Counted from the stretch's first letter, positions 40,298-50,297 are shown. The stretch is 64,000 bases of DNA from Paenilisteria portnoyi (GCF_014322795.1 NZ_JAASTT010000013.1:26290-90289), one strand, 5' to 3'. Notes: a model not told the origin generated them from the letters alone. Numbers and translations: made by a program.

Positions 40298-41452
40298 TTA
40301 ATAAAGTAGTTTCTTATATAATGCTAAAATTTCTTCCGCATTTGTCGGGCGTGGATTCCCGCCAGTACACACATCGGCTAAGGCATCTTTGGCAAGTGCT
40401 TCTAAATCTTGCTCCTTCACGCCAACTTCGCTTAATGAACTCGGAATTCCGACATCTTTAGAAAGCTCTGAAACGGCTCTTACTACTGCTTTCCTCGCTT
40501 CATCAAGTGACATAGATTCGGTGCCAACAACACCCATGGCTTGGGCGATATCGCGATATTTTTCGCCTGTATATGCAGCATTATACTCCATAACTGTTGG
40601 CAAGATAATCGCGTTCGCAACCCCATGAGGCGTGTCATACCAAGCCCCGAGTGGATGCGCCATCCCATGCACCAGACCTAAACCAACATTTGAGAATCCC
40701 ATTCCTGCAATATACTGGCCTAACGCCATTTTTTCGCGTCCTGCCGCGTCACCATTTACCGATGAACGAAGCGATCCCGCGATGATTTTGATTGCTTTTA
40801 AGTGTAGCATATCGGTGAGTTCCCAAGCCGCGTTCGTGATATAGCCTTCGATAGCATGCGTCAAAGCGTCCATACCCGTTGCGGCACAAAGCGATTTCGG
40901 CATCGACATCATCATATCGCTGTCCACAAACGCCACGAGCGGGATGTCATGCGGGTCCACACAAACGAACTTGCGCTGCCGCTCCTCATCCGTGATGACG
41001 TAGTTTATCGTCACTTCCGCCGCCGTTCCCGAAGTCGTAGGCACTGCAAAAATTGGAACGCTAGGTTGCGTCGTGTTCGCTTCACCCTCTAAACTTCGCA
41101 CATCGCTAAACGTTGGATTTGTCGCAATAATCCCAATCGCTTTTGCCGTATCAATCGGTGAGCCACCGCCAATCGCGATGATATAATCCGCGCCCGATTG
41201 TTGAAACGCGCCGAGTCCAGCCTTCACAACCGCGATCGTGGGATTTGGAATCGAGCCATCAAAAACCGCGTATGGCAACTGCTCCGCGTCCAATAACGCC
41301 GTCACTTTTTGCACAATCTCATGCTCAACTAAAGCCTTATCCGTCACGATAAACGCTTTTTGAAAAGCCGATTTTCGAACCTCATCCGTGATTTTCCCTA
41401 TCGCACCAGCGCCAAAATAAGAAGTTTGGTTCAAAATCATTCTGTTAACCAT
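40298..41452 (-). CDS. fucO: Iron-containing alcohol dehydrogenase, lactaldehyde reductase type
   Basis: The 384-residue group III dehydrogenase reduces L-lactaldehyde to 1,2-propanediol with NADH. It has the nucleotide-binding GGGSPIDTAKAIG, and iron ligands in GMDALTHAIEGY (Asp, His) and VHGMAHPLGAWYDTPHGVANA (two His). Position at the 3' end of the rhamnose operon, where L-lactaldehyde is the aldolase product, supports FucO function. It overlaps the MFS gene by eight bases, so translation is coupled. Confidence 0.85.
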   Translation of the reverse strand: MVNRMILNQTSYFGAGAIGKITDEVRKSAFQKAFIVTDKALVEHEIVQKVTALLDAEQLPYAVFDGSIPNPTIAVVKAGLGAFQQSGADYIIAIGGGSPIDTAKAIGIIATNPTFSDVRSLEGEANTTQPSVPIFAVPTTSGTAAEVTINYVITDEERQRKFVCVDPHDIPLVAFVDSDMMMSMPKSLCAATGMDALTHAIEGYITNAAWELTDMLHLKAIKIIAGSLRSSVNGDAAGREKMALGQYIAGMGFSNVGLGLVHGMAHPLGAWYDTPHGVANAIILPTVMEYNAAYTGEKYRDIAQAMGVVGTESMSLDEARKAVVRAVSELSKDVGIPSSLSEVGVKEQDLEALAKDALADVCTGGNPRPTNAEEILALYKKLLY

Positions 41453-42749
41453 TGAATTGTTCCTCCTCGATTATACTGTTTTCCTCTGGGCCATAACGCT
41501 CTTCCTCGATCTCTTTTAGCGTTTTACCTCGCGTTTCAGGCGCTAAAATAAGTCCAATAATTAAGTGAATGACCAAGAATGCGATCATCACCATACCCGC
41601 CGCTTTAAATCCTAAGAAAGTAATCATAGCCGGCACGACAAGCGAGATCAAACCAACGCCGACACGCACCAATCCAAACATCATCCCTTGCACTTTTGCC
41701 CGATATTGCGTTTTGAAAAGTTCGCCTGCCCATAATCCGTAAAACGCTTGCGCTCCAAAACCGGCCGCAACACCCCACAAAATAATGAATAGTAACAATT
41801 GCGTCATGCCCATCGAACCAAACGTCAAGATAACCCACGCCACAATTCCCATTACAGCACCGATTCCAAATAACAGCTTGCGGTTCATCTTATCGCCCAA
41901 TTTAATGAAGACAAAGTAAGTCGAAAGAATCGTGAATACCCACAGTGTCCCTTGCAACAAGTTCGCGTGCGCCGACGTCAATCCACCAACCACTTGATAA
42001 ATATACGGCATGAAATAACCCATGACACCCGCAACTAAATTCCAGAAAAAGTAGATACCGAGCACGAGCGTAATCGCTTTTCGGTTCGCCTTAATCGTAA
42101 ATAACTCCTTAATCGAGACTTTTTTACCCACATTCTCGACTTTTGCATCCTCTTTCTTCTGATCTTCCCAAACTGTTGATTCATTAATTTGCTGCTGTAA
42201 AACCCACGTGATAAGAGCGATTACAAACAGCATTCCAAAAATAATACGACTTCCCATCAAACCTAATGGCGCCATTAATACTGCCAAAAACAGCATCACA
42301 GCTGGGCCAACCGACCACGCTAGCTGTCCATACCCGACATGTGCCGCCCGATTTTTAGCCGGCGCTTCCTCCGCGATATACGTCCAAGCCGCTGGAATCG
42401 CTGCTCCGACCGCTATCCCCGTGATAATATATCCCGTCAATAACATACCGAAATTCATTGACAGCGCTATCAAAAGCACACCAATCATATACACAATTAA
42501 ATCATATTTGTAGATAAATTTCCGTCCATATTTATCAACCAAAGCCCCACCAATAAAGGCACCGACAGCCGAGCCAAATCCGTTCGCACTAACCGCCCCG
42601 AGCAAGCCAACAGATGCATCCGATAGATTCAAATAATTCACCCATAATGTCAGTCCCCCAGCCGCCGCAACAATCGATCCAGCCTCCAGAAAATTAGACA
42701 TCGACACAGTTAGAGTGGCTTTTAAACTTCCTTTACCTGCATTCGCCAT
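41445..42749 (-). CDS. MFS sugar transporter, probable L-rhamnose permease
   Basis: The 434-residue protein has 12 membrane segments. The loop after helix 2 reads GGALVDKYGRKFIYKYDL, the major facilitator motif A, and the C-terminal end has APETRGKTLKEIEEE, the PETKG motif of the sugar porter family. Its position inside the rhamnose operon, between the mutarotase and the lactaldehyde reductase, makes L-rhamnose the likely substrate. No PTS or ABC system for rhamnose is present in the window. Confidence 0.85.
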   Translation of the reverse strand: MANAGKGSLKATLTVSMSNFLEAGSIVAAAGGLTLWVNYLNLSDASVGLLGAVSANGFGSAVGAFIGGALVDKYGRKFIYKYDLIVYMIGVLLIALSMNFGMLLTGYIITGIAVGAAIPAAWTYIAEEAPAKNRAAHVGYGQLAWSVGPAVMLFLAVLMAPLGLMGSRIIFGMLFVIALITWVLQQQINESTVWEDQKKEDAKVENVGKKVSIKELFTIKANRKAITLVLGIYFFWNLVAGVMGYFMPYIYQVVGGLTSAHANLLQGTLWVFTILSTYFVFIKLGDKMNRKLLFGIGAVMGIVAWVILTFGSMGMTQLLLFIILWGVAAGFGAQAFYGLWAGELFKTQYRAKVQGMMFGLVRVGVGLISLVVPAMITFLGFKAAGMVMIAFLVIHLIIGLILAPETRGKTLKEIEEERYGPEENSIIEEEQFNG

Positions 42750-42770
42750 ACTTTTTCCTCCTCTTTTATG

Positions 42771-43085
42771 TTACGCAAGATAAAAAACAGATGTTAGATT
42801 TTTCGAAACTGGGCTGTTGTCATCATTCGTTTCCATCAACGGCTCCATGTAGGCCCACCATTTTTTGCAAATTTCAGTCGATGCTATTTTGTCGTATTTT
42901 TCTCTATTTTCTACTTCTAAGTACGCGAACAAAACGTGTGTATTATCATCCATGAAAATCGAATAATTCTGCGCGCCGTGTTCCTTCAGGGCTTGCTCCA
43001 TTTCTGGCCATAAATCATCGTGCCTCGCCTTGTATTCCTCCGCAAAACCGTCTTTTAAGTACATAATCGATGCTATTCTTTCCAT
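42771..43085 (-). CDS. rhaM: L-rhamnose mutarotase
   Basis: The 104-residue protein interconverts alpha and beta anomers of L-rhamnose to feed the isomerase. The length equals that of characterised RhaM. Family blocks are [20 protein letters not shown], with the catalytic His, and [21 protein letters not shown] chose the ATG at 43085 after AGGAGGAG; a longer frame reads into the upstream spacer. It follows rhaD by 55 bases. Confidence 0.96.
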   Translation of the reverse strand: MERIASIMYLKDGFAEEYKARHDDLWPEMEQALKEHGAQNYSIFMDDNTHVLFAYLEVENREKYDKIASTEICKKWWAYMEPLMETNDDNSPVSKNLTSVFYLA

Positions 43086-43139
43086 GTTGCGACTCCTCCT
43101 ATTATTTAGGGAGCGCAGACTAGCCGCTCCCTGCATAGT

Positions 43140-43976
43140 TTACTTCACGCCTACTTGCAAATATCCCGATTTCGCTGTGACACCAAATGCATCCGCTAAA
43201 TCTTGTAATTGTTGATCCGTAATCGTTTGGCGCGCGCCACCTTGTGCTTGTACTAACGTATAGACTTCCGCAGCCTTCTCAGCCGTTTCAATCAAGCCGA
43301 ACACTTCGTCCATCGTACTTCCCGCTCCAAAAATTCCGTGATGCGGCCAAATAACTAAGCGGAATTCGCGCATTTTCGCAGCCGTTGCCATCCCAATCGC
43401 GTCCGTTCCAGGCACCATCCAAGGCAAAATCCCGACACCTTCTGGAAAAACAACGATACATTCCGTACACATTTGCCATAAAGTACGCGTGAAATCACGT
43501 TCTTCCAGCGAATGCGTAAATGTCATCGCGATAATATTCGTCGCATGATTATGCATAATAATACGGTGCTCCGGATCAATTTTCAGGCGTTCGATGTGGC
43601 TCATAAAATGCGCCGGCAATTCACTTGTTGGTACGCCGCCATCCGTGAAACCCCACAGCAATTCAACACTTTTACCCGTCTCGGCAACCCGTATAATACC
43701 CAGATTCACATCAGGCGCGTCAATCACATTTTTGAAATACTTCCCAGAACCAGTCACGATAAAATATTTCCCAGCAAGCGCCGTCGCGTCAAAAATCATC
43801 GGAATTGTACGAATCACTTGGTTCGGATTAATATACTCACCAACCTCCGCCTCCGTAAGCAGATAACTGATGTTCCCGCCATTTCTCTCATCCCAACCTA
43901 GACGATATAAATTCGCCGTTACTTTCATCATTTCCTGTACAAATGGTGCTGTTACAATATCTTTACTCAATTCCAA
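43140..43976 (-). CDS. rhaD: Rhamnulose-1-phosphate aldolase
   Basis: The 278-residue class II zinc aldolase splits L-rhamnulose-1-phosphate into dihydroxyacetone phosphate and L-lactaldehyde. Zinc ligands appear in [15 protein letters not shown] (two His) and [10 protein letters not shown]. The substrate region [14 protein letters not shown] and [10 protein letters not shown] are typical of the family. The start overlaps the end of rhaA by 14 bases. It is the third gene of rhaB-rhaA-rhaD-rhaM-transporter-fucO. Confidence 0.96.
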   Translation of the reverse strand: MELSKDIVTAPFVQEMMKVTANLYRLGWDERNGGNISYLLTEAEVGEYINPNQVIRTIPMIFDATALAGKYFIVTGSGKYFKNVIDAPDVNLGIIRVAETGKSVELLWGFTDGGVPTSELPAHFMSHIERLKIDPEHRIIMHNHATNIIAMTFTHSLEERDFTRTLWQMCTECIVVFPEGVGILPWMVPGTDAIGMATAAKMREFRLVIWPHHGIFGAGSTMDEVFGLIETAEKAAEVYTLVQAQGGARQTITDQQLQDLADAFGVTAKSGYLQVGVK

Positions 43977-45246
43977 TTGCCTCCTCAGACCGTTTTACCA
44001 AAACTTTTTCTTCATATTCTTTCACTTCTTTTAACCAAGCTTCACGAACAGGCACGTTTTGCGTCTCGCAATAATGATCCCAAACTGCCGCAAAAGGAAA
44101 GTCCTTCAATTCCTCCGTCAGCGCCAATCGTGATGTATAATCGCCATCCAATTCAATTTTGCGAAGATATTCGGTTGGCTCAAGCATTGCTTTTAACAGA
44201 GATTTCAACGTGTTTCGCGTCCCAATAACCCACGCAGCCACGCGATTAATCGTTGCATCGAAGAAATCCAAACCGATATGCGTTTTGCCCAGTAAATCAT
44301 TGCGAACCAACTCGCGCCCAATTTCCTGCAACTCATCATCCATAATCACGACATGATCGCTGTCCCAACGCACCGGACGACTAACATGCAACAGAATTCC
44401 CTCACTAAACAAAGATAACGATGACAGCTTGTTCGAAATCACTTCCGTCGGGTGGAAATGCCCCGCGTCCATACAAATCAACTTATTCCGTGTAATTCCA
44501 TAACCCATATAAAACTCATGCGATCCCACCGTGTAAGCCTCAGCGCCAAGTCCAAACAACTTACTTTCCACCGCATCCAGCGTATACTTCCGGTCCAACT
44601 CCTCCGCAAAAATCGTATCGAGCGACTCCATCAAACGCTTACGAGGCGCCAGACGATCAATTGGATTATCCTTGTAACCATCAGGAACCCAAAAATTATT
44701 GACCGATGTTTGCCCTAACTCTTCACCAAAGTAAGCCGCAACTTTCCGAGCCCGTTTCCCGTGCTCAATCCAAAAATCACGAATCTTCTTATCTGGGTGA
44801 CTCAACGTAAAACCATCTTCCGAGTTAGGATGTGAGAAGAATGTGGGGTTGAAATCCAAACCAAGACCTTGCTCCTTCGCCCAATCCACCCATTTCGCAT
44901 AATGAGCCGGTTCAATCTCATCCAAATCAACTTTTTCATCCGTATCTACATACATCGCGTGTAGATTCACCTTATGTTTCCCAGGAATTAGCGAAAACGC
45001 CTTCTCCAAATCTTGGCGTAACTGTCCTGGCGTATGCGCGGCACCAGGATAATTTCCCGTCACCGAAATCCCGCCCGTCAGCTCTTGATCCGGATTCATA
45101 AACCCTGTCACATCGTCACCCTGCCAACAATGCATCGAAATTTTCACATCCGCCAAACGTTTCAACACATCATCCACATTCACGCCATACTTTGCATATT
45201 CCTCTTTTGCCCACGCGTACTGTTGCTGTAATTTCTCGTTTCCCAT
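43963..45246 (-). CDS. rhaA: L-rhamnose isomerase
   Basis: The 427-residue enzyme converts L-rhamnose to L-rhamnulose in the cytosol with a divalent metal. Conserved blocks include [54 protein letters not shown] and [17 protein letters not shown]. Length is normal for the family (~420). AGGAGG lies 10 bases before the ATG, inside the end of rhaB. The stop of rhaB is directly next to the start, so the two are translationally close. Confidence 0.97.
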   Translation of the reverse strand: MGNEKLQQQYAWAKEEYAKYGVNVDDVLKRLADVKISMHCWQGDDVTGFMNPDQELTGGISVTGNYPGAAHTPGQLRQDLEKAFSLIPGKHKVNLHAMYVDTDEKVDLDEIEPAHYAKWVDWAKEQGLGLDFNPTFFSHPNSEDGFTLSHPDKKIRDFWIEHGKRARKVAAYFGEELGQTSVNNFWVPDGYKDNPIDRLAPRKRLMESLDTIFAEELDRKYTLDAVESKLFGLGAEAYTVGSHEFYMGYGITRNKLICMDAGHFHPTEVISNKLSSLSLFSEGILLHVSRPVRWDSDHVVIMDDELQEIGRELVRNDLLGKTHIGLDFFDATINRVAAWVIGTRNTLKSLLKAMLEPTEYLRKIELDGDYTSRLALTEELKDFPFAAVWDHYCETQNVPVREAWLKEVKEYEEKVLVKRSEEAIGIE

Positions 45247-46707
45247 TTAAAAAGCCTCCTGTTTTCCAGATATATTTTTGTACTTTGCTTGAATCTCCAT
45301 CATATTCACGCCATCCCCTGGCGTATACGTAGTCATCGGCGTCGACTTGCGAATCAACTCCCGAACTGCCGATATATCCTCAGCCTCGCCACTCGCAATC
45401 AACTGCACTGCCAAATTCCCCAGCCCAGTCGCCTCGGTAGGTCCCGCATGCACCGTAATCCCCGTCAAATCCGCTGTCAACTGATTCAAAATTGCAATGT
45501 TTGCGCCACCACCAATAATATGGAGATGCTTAATCTCACGGCCCGTTAAAGCCTGCAACTGCTCAATCTGAATCGCATACTGAATCGCCAAACTATCATA
45601 AATAACACGCGCCAATTTTCCCGGTGTTTGTGGGATTTCCTGTCCAGTCTCCATACAATACGCCTGAATCTCCGCAATCATATCCGTTGGGTTCAAAAAG
45701 CGATAATCATCCACTCCAATCAAAACTCCAAAGGGCTCCTCACGCGCCGCCAACTCCGCAAGCTCTGCATAACTATACGCATAATCCTGCATCCGTGCGA
45801 CCTCTTGAATGAGCCACAGCCCCATAATATTTTTCAAGAAACGAAACGTATCATACGCGCCCCACTCATTCGTGTAATTCGCCGCAAACGCCTCCGCACT
45901 ATTAATCGGATTCGCCAACTCCGCTCCGAGAAGCGACCACGTCCCACTCGATAAGAACGCCCAATCATCCCCAACACCAGGCGCACCAAGCACTGCCGAA
46001 GCCGTATCGTGCGTCGCAACCGTAATCACATCACAATCCGGCAAATCATACTTCTCATGCCACTCTGACGAAACCTTGCCCAACATCTCACCCGGCTTCA
46101 CAAACCTCGCAAACTGCCCAGCATCCAATCCCACTAAATCCAACAAATCCACATCAAACTGTTTCGTATGTAAATGCAACATTTGCGTAGAAGAAGCATT
46201 CGTCACCTCCGTCACACGCTCACCAGTCAACAAATACCCCAAATAATCAGGCACCATCATAACCGTATCTGTCTGATTCTTGAGCCCCGCATCCTCCACA
46301 TACAATTGATACAACGAATTAAACTGCAAAAACTGAATTCCCGTCTTCGCATAAATATCCGCAGCTGGCATCTCTGCCAAAACCGCATCCATCGCAAAAT
46401 CCGTTCGCTTATCACGATAACTAACCACCTCATGTAACCGCTTTCCTTTTTTATCCAACAAACAATAGTCTACAGCCCAGGTATCAATCCCTAACGTGCA
46501 ACATGCGACACCAGCCTTCTTCAACTTCTCCAAGCCAATCAATATATTTGTGAAAATATGATCAATATCCCATAAACATTGACCATCAACTTCCGTGAAA
46601 CCATTTTTAAAACGGTGAATCTCTGTCAGCTCAATCTTCCCATTCACTAGCTCGCCCATAAGCAGACGCCCACTCGATGCGCCAACATCCACAGCCACAT
46701 GTTTCAA
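45247..46707 (-). CDS. rhaB: Rhamnulokinase
   Basis: The 486-residue FGGY-family kinase phosphorylates L-rhamnulose at O1 with ATP. The N-terminal phosphate loop is VAVDVGASSGRLLMGEL, the catalytic Asp lies in LGIDTWAVDYCLLDK and the second ATP block is HIIGGGANIAILNQLTADLTG. I chose the TTG at 46707 because the GGAGGAGGAG run sits just before it; a GTG at 46725 would put that run inside the gene. It is the first gene of the operon, behind a strong promoter. Confidence 0.96.
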   Translation of the reverse strand: MKHVAVDVGASSGRLLMGELVNGKIELTEIHRFKNGFTEVDGQCLWDIDHIFTNILIGLEKLKKAGVACCTLGIDTWAVDYCLLDKKGKRLHEVVSYRDKRTDFAMDAVLAEMPAADIYAKTGIQFLQFNSLYQLYVEDAGLKNQTDTVMMVPDYLGYLLTGERVTEVTNASSTQMLHLHTKQFDVDLLDLVGLDAGQFARFVKPGEMLGKVSSEWHEKYDLPDCDVITVATHDTASAVLGAPGVGDDWAFLSSGTWSLLGAELANPINSAEAFAANYTNEWGAYDTFRFLKNIMGLWLIQEVARMQDYAYSYAELAELAAREEPFGVLIGVDDYRFLNPTDMIAEIQAYCMETGQEIPQTPGKLARVIYDSLAIQYAIQIEQLQALTGREIKHLHIIGGGANIAILNQLTADLTGITVHAGPTEATGLGNLAVQLIASGEAEDISAVRELIRKSTPMTTYTPGDGVNMMEIQAKYKNISGKQEAF

Positions 46708-46744
46708 AAGCTCCTCCTCCTTCACACATTTAATTTATAACCCA

Positions 46745-46773
46745 AGAATACACCGAATGCGTCACTAAGTCAA
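46745..46773 (-). promoter_or_regulatory. Promoter of the rhamnose operon
   Basis: On the minus strand -35 TTGACT (46768-46773), 17-base spacer and -10 TATTCT (46745-46750) lie about 40 bases before rhaB. Confidence 0.72.
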
Positions 46774-46820
46774 CATTTTTATTTATTATTTTGTAGTTTT
46801 ATGTGGTTTTCATTTAAAAC

Positions 46821-46849
46821 TTGCTTGTGATTGTGCTATTGTTTACAAT
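46821..46849 (+). promoter_or_regulatory. Promoter of the DeoR-type regulator
   Basis: -35 TTGCTT (46821-46826), 17-base spacer and -10 TACAAT (46844-46849) precede the regulator. It faces away from the rhaB promoter, so the ~160-bp intergenic region can hold a shared operator. Confidence 0.7.
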
Positions 46850-46867
46850 GAAATAGACAAGGATGTG

Positions 46868-47632
46868 ATGAAAATGCTTGCTTTCGAGCGAAAAGACAAA
46901 ATACTTTCAGAAATAAAGAAAAACAAGAAAGTCCACGTATCCCAACTAGCCAAAATTTTCAATGTATCCGAAGAAACGATTCGGCGCGATTTAGACAAAT
47001 TGGAGAAAGAAGGCATCGTGGACCGCAGTTACGGCGGGGCAACACTCAGCCAACACACAAACGAAGATTTACCATACGCAACAAGAAACGTCATCAACGT
47101 CGAAGAAAAGAAGAACATCGCAACAAAAACAACATCACTCATCAAGACCGGCGATTCTCTCATTGCAGACACGAGTTCCACCGTTTTCGAGGCGCTGAAC
47201 CTGCTCGTCCGCGAGAAAGAGAATCTCACCATCATTACCAACTCGATCACGGCAGTAGAATTACTCGCCAAATTCAAAGTCCACCTCATTCTGACCGGCG
47301 GAACCCTGCGCACCAAGTCCAACTCACTTATCGGTTCCGACGCAGCCAACACGATTAGCCGCTATTTTGTGGACTACGCGATTATCAGCTGTAAAGGCCT
47401 CTCCATGGAAAACGGCATCACCGATTCCAACGAGCCCGAAGCCGAAATCAAAAACCACATGCTAAAACGCGCTAACAAAGTGATACTAGTAGCCGATTCC
47501 TCCAAATTCGACAAAAATGCCTTCATCAAAATCGTCGACATCTCAGAAATCGACTACCTCATCACCGACCAAGAGCCAACACACGAATGGCAACAGTTTT
47601 TGAAGGAAAAAGATGTAACACTGATTTACTAA
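46868..47632 (+). CDS. DeoR-family regulator, probable rhamnose operon repressor
   Basis: The ~254-residue protein has a DeoR winged HTH (ILSEIKKNKKVHVSQLAKIF, then NVSEETIRRDLDKLEKEGIV) and a ribose-phosphate-isomerase-like sensor domain (IKTGDSLIADTSSTVFEAL, NLTIITNSITAVELL, LTGGTLRTKSNSLIGSDA), which binds phosphorylated sugar. ATG codons at 46868 and 46874 are both possible after AAGGATG. Divergent placement from rhaB suggests it responds to rhamnulose-1-phosphate. Confidence 0.88.
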   Translation: MKMLAFERKDKILSEIKKNKKVHVSQLAKIFNVSEETIRRDLDKLEKEGIVDRSYGGATLSQHTNEDLPYATRNVINVEEKKNIATKTTSLIKTGDSLIADTSSTVFEALNLLVREKENLTIITNSITAVELLAKFKVHLILTGGTLRTKSNSLIGSDAANTISRYFVDYAIISCKGLSMENGITDSNEPEAEIKNHMLKRANKVILVADSSKFDKNAFIKIVDISEIDYLITDQEPTHEWQQFLKEKDVTLIY

Positions 47633-47634
47633 CG

Positions 47635-47677
47635 AAAAGGACTGTAAACATCTAGATTCCATGTTTACAGTCCTTTT
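47635..47677. terminator. Bidirectional terminator
   Basis: AAAAGGACTGTAAACAT pairs with ATGTTTACAGTCCTTTT around a nine-base loop. It lies between the DeoR-type regulator and the convergent ABC operon. Confidence 0.9.
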
Positions 47678-47684
47678 CCCATAT

Positions 47685-48455
47685 TTAACTTCTCAACCCG
47701 CGACCTTTTTCAACTAGATACCAACAAATCGCATAAAGCACCACGATAAATAGTATCAAAATTGCCATCGACCACAAGACCGAAATATCCGTTTTTCCAA
47801 GAAAGCCGAACCGGAACCCTGAAATCATATACACGATCGGATTGACTTTTGAAACAGCTTGCCAAAATGGTGGTAACATTGAAATCGCATAAAATACGCC
47901 ACCCAGGTACGTTAATGGCTGTAAAACGAATGTCGGTATTATCGATACATCATCAAATGATTGCGCGAAAATCCCGTTCAGTAGTCCCGCTAACGAGAAT
48001 AAAATCGCCGTCATCAGTAGCGTAATAATGACCAACAACCATGAATGCACGTGCAGTGGTACAAAGAACAGCGAAACCATCGTGACAAGCGCCCCAACGA
48101 GAATACTTCTGCCGATTCCGCCAAGAACAAAGCCCCATATAATAACGTGTGTCGGCACTGGCGCGATCAATAACTCCTCAATATTTTTCTGGAACTTCTG
48201 CGAGAAGAACGAGGACGACACATTGGAATAAGAACTAGTAATAACAGACATCATAATAAGTCCCGGTACAATAAATTCCATATACGAGAATCCGCCGACC
48301 TGACCGATTCGCCCGCCGATCAAATTCCCAAAAATAACAAAGTATAGTGATGTCGTAATTACTGGTGGTACTAAGGTTTGAATCCAAATACGCATATAGC
48401 GATTGGTTTCTTTAGCAGCTAAGCTTTTTAAGGCTGTAAAATAAAGATTAAACAT
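47685..48455 (-). CDS. ABC-2 type transporter permease
   Basis: The 256-residue protein has six membrane helices and the ABC-2 pattern: RYMRIWIQTLVPPVITTSLYFVIFG at the N-terminus, YMEFIVPGLIMMSVITSSYSNVSSSFF in the middle and PLTYLGGVFYAISMLPPFWQ before the last helices. With the upstream ATPase it forms an exporter for lipids, drugs or polysaccharide; the cargo is unknown. It overlaps the ATPase gene by eight bases and ends at a shared terminator. Confidence 0.9.
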   Translation of the reverse strand: MFNLYFTALKSLAAKETNRYMRIWIQTLVPPVITTSLYFVIFGNLIGGRIGQVGGFSYMEFIVPGLIMMSVITSSYSNVSSSFFSQKFQKNIEELLIAPVPTHVIIWGFVLGGIGRSILVGALVTMVSLFFVPLHVHSWLLVIITLLMTAILFSLAGLLNGIFAQSFDDVSIIPTFVLQPLTYLGGVFYAISMLPPFWQAVSKVNPIVYMISGFRFGFLGKTDISVLWSMAILILFIVVLYAICWYLVEKGRGLRS

Positions 48456-49383
48456 GTTTCCCCTCCGCTTGATGTGTCTCGTCTGTGATTTTCAAAAATA
48501 GCTCTTCTAATCGATTCGATTTATTCCGCATCGAAAGAACCTGTATCCCTTGCTTTGTGAGCTGTTCAAACAACTCGTTAACACCCTGATCGCGCTCCAC
48601 TTCCACAGAAAGCGTCTGATCATCCTCCAAACAACTCTTATATCCCGTAATCTCCGGTTTTGTATCAAAAGGTGCCAAATCAAAAATAAACGTTTCAAAT
48701 TGCAGTTTCCCTAAAAGAGTTTTCATACTCGTGTTTTCAATCAACTCACCCGACTGAATAATCCCGATATTGCGGCAAAGCATTTCCGCCTCTTCCAGAT
48801 AATGCGTCGTCAAGATAATCGTTGTCCCACCTGCATTCAACTCTCGCAGATAATCCCACATCTCACGTCTCAGCTCAATATCCACACCCGCTGTCGGCTC
48901 ATCCAAAATAAGCAAACGCGGCTCATGCATCAAAGCCCGCGCAATCATCAATCTCCGCTTCATCCCACCAGAAAGCATCCGTGCACGCACATCACGCTTT
49001 TCCCACAGGCCAGATTGCTTCAAATACGTCTCGCTCCGTTTCAACGCCTCTTTCCGCGACACGCCATAATACCCCGCCTGATTCACAACAATTTGCTGAA
49101 CCGTCTCAAATGGATTAAAGTTAAACTCTTGCGGCACCAACCCAATCTGCTGTTTCGCACGCACTAAATCCGTATCAATATCATAATCAAAAACCTTCAC
49201 TTTTCCCGATGTCTTATTAACAAGCGACGTAATAATCCCGATTGTCGTCGATTTTCCGGCACCATTTGGCCCCAACAAGGCATAAAAATCTCCTTCTTCG
49301 ACCGCTAAATCAATCCCGCGCAACGCTTCAACACCCGTCGCGTATACCTTTTTCAAGCCTGTTATCTCCAGTGCATATGTCAT
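48448..49383 (-). CDS. ABC transporter ATP-binding protein
   Basis: The 311-residue ATPase drives the ABC-2 permease. Walker A is LLGPNGAGKSTTIG, the ABC signature MLSGGMKRRLMIARAL, Walker B LLILDEPTAGVD and the switch His lies in LTTHYLEEAE. A C-terminal ~80-residue extension (FETFIFDLAPFDTKPEI onward) is typical of the CcmA/DRA-type drug and polysaccharide exporters. It overlaps the ArsR gene by four bases, giving a regulator-ATPase-permease operon. Confidence 0.95.
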   Translation of the reverse strand: MTYALEITGLKKVYATGVEALRGIDLAVEEGDFYALLGPNGAGKSTTIGIITSLVNKTSGKVKVFDYDIDTDLVRAKQQIGLVPQEFNFNPFETVQQIVVNQAGYYGVSRKEALKRSETYLKQSGLWEKRDVRARMLSGGMKRRLMIARALMHEPRLLILDEPTAGVDIELRREMWDYLRELNAGGTTIILTTHYLEEAEMLCRNIGIIQSGELIENTSMKTLLGKLQFETFIFDLAPFDTKPEITGYKSCLEDDQTLSVEVERDQGVNELFEQLTKQGIQVLSMRNKSNRLEELFLKITDETHQAEGKHV

Positions 49384-49691
49384 TTAATAACTATCTCCTT
49401 ATCCATATCATTCTGTCCATCATTGGAAAGCAATTTCACCATAGTTCCCATAAAATCCTTCACAAAATCCTCACGCAACGTATAATAATGCCACTGACTC
49501 TTCTTAGTCACCGAAACAATCCCTGCCTTCTCCAGCGCCTTCATATGATGAGAAAGCGTTGGCTGCGTAAAATCAAAATGCTCCAACACATCACACCCAC
49601 ACAAACACCCACTCGAAAGCAAATCAATAATTTTCATCCGATTCGGATCAGCCATAGCCTTAAGCACCAACGAAGTCCTCACATAATCCAT
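49380..49691 (-). CDS. ArsR-family transcriptional regulator
   Basis: The 103-residue winged-helix repressor has MADPNRMKIIDLLS, FDFTQPTLSHHMKALEKAGIV (recognition helix) and KKSQWHYYTL. The CLCGCDV segment resembles the ELCVCDL metal-binding site, with three cysteines, so metal or redox sensing is plausible. I chose the ATG at 49691, six bases after GGAGGG, over an upstream frame extending into the RBS. It is the first gene of the ABC exporter operon and likely controls it. Confidence 0.9.
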   Translation of the reverse strand: MDYVRTSLVLKAMADPNRMKIIDLLSSGCLCGCDVLEHFDFTQPTLSHHMKALEKAGIVSVTKKSQWHYYTLREDFVKDFMGTMVKLLSNDGQNDMDKEIVIK

Positions 49692-49840
49692 CTCTACCCT
49701 CCATACATAAATACTCACCTATGTTGAATATAGATTACCATGAATATAAAGTCAAGAATAAAAAACCCCCAGAACAGCGAAAACCACCATTCCAAAGGTC
49801 TAAAAAAATTTCTAAAGCTCCGAAGTATCCCACCAAACCT

Positions 49841-49964
49841 TCAGCGAGCCGACAAATGCTTAGATGCTAGGCAAAGACGAGTACCGAAGCGGAATGTACG
49901 ATTTGTACATGAGCATCGGAACACAGTCTTTAACGACGCAGATGAGCGTTTGTCGGCTTGCTGA
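49841..49964 (-). repeat. Structured dispersed repeat, copy B (after qoxD stop)
   Basis: This ~124-bp element begins TCAGCGAGCCGACAAATGCT and ends with the paired AGCGTTTGTCGGCTTGCTGA, with inner stems AAAGAC/GTCTTT and TGTAC/GTACA. About 85 percent of its core matches copy A at 26584-26690, and the differences preserve pairing. It starts two bases past the qoxD stop codon. Confidence 0.78.
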
Positions 49965-49966
49965 AC

Positions 49967-50296
49967 TTAGAGGAGGTGGTTCATGTGACCTATCTCCATT
50001 ACCCAATAAGATCCCATAACTACAACAATCGCAATGAATGCTGCAAAAAGAATGTTACCGACTTGGATACGTCCATTTTTGCCTTCCGTCATATGCATGA
50101 ACATTAGTAGTTGCAATGCTGCTTGAATGAACGCGAAGATAAAGATAACCGTAATGATTACTGATTTACTTAACGTAGATTCAAATACAACCCAGACAGC
50201 TAGCAATGTTAACGCGATCGATAGGGCAAAACCAACGATATGTTTCCACGGAATGCCTTCTTCAGCATGTGCCGTGTTCGCTTTATTTTTCGCCAT
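49967..50296 (-). CDS. qoxD: Quinol oxidase subunit IV
   Basis: The 109-residue protein has three membrane helices: WKHIVGFALSIALTLLAVWV, IITVIFIFAFIQAALQLLMF and NILFAAFIAIVVVMGSYWVM. It carries the HMTEGK loop typical of cytochrome o/aa3 quinol oxidase subunit IV, which stabilises the complex. It starts one base after the qoxC stop, so it is the last gene of qoxABCD. The structured repeat follows immediately. Confidence 0.95.
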   Translation of the reverse strand: MAKNKANTAHAEEGIPWKHIVGFALSIALTLLAVWVVFESTLSKSVIITVIFIFAFIQAALQLLMFMHMTEGKNGRIQVGNILFAAFIAIVVVMGSYWVMEIGHMNHLL

Positions 50297-50297
50297 A

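Noticed and set aside
46750..46860. cre site in the rhamnose operon promoter
   Set aside because: TGACGCATTCGG shares only a few bases with the consensus and lacks the symmetric half.
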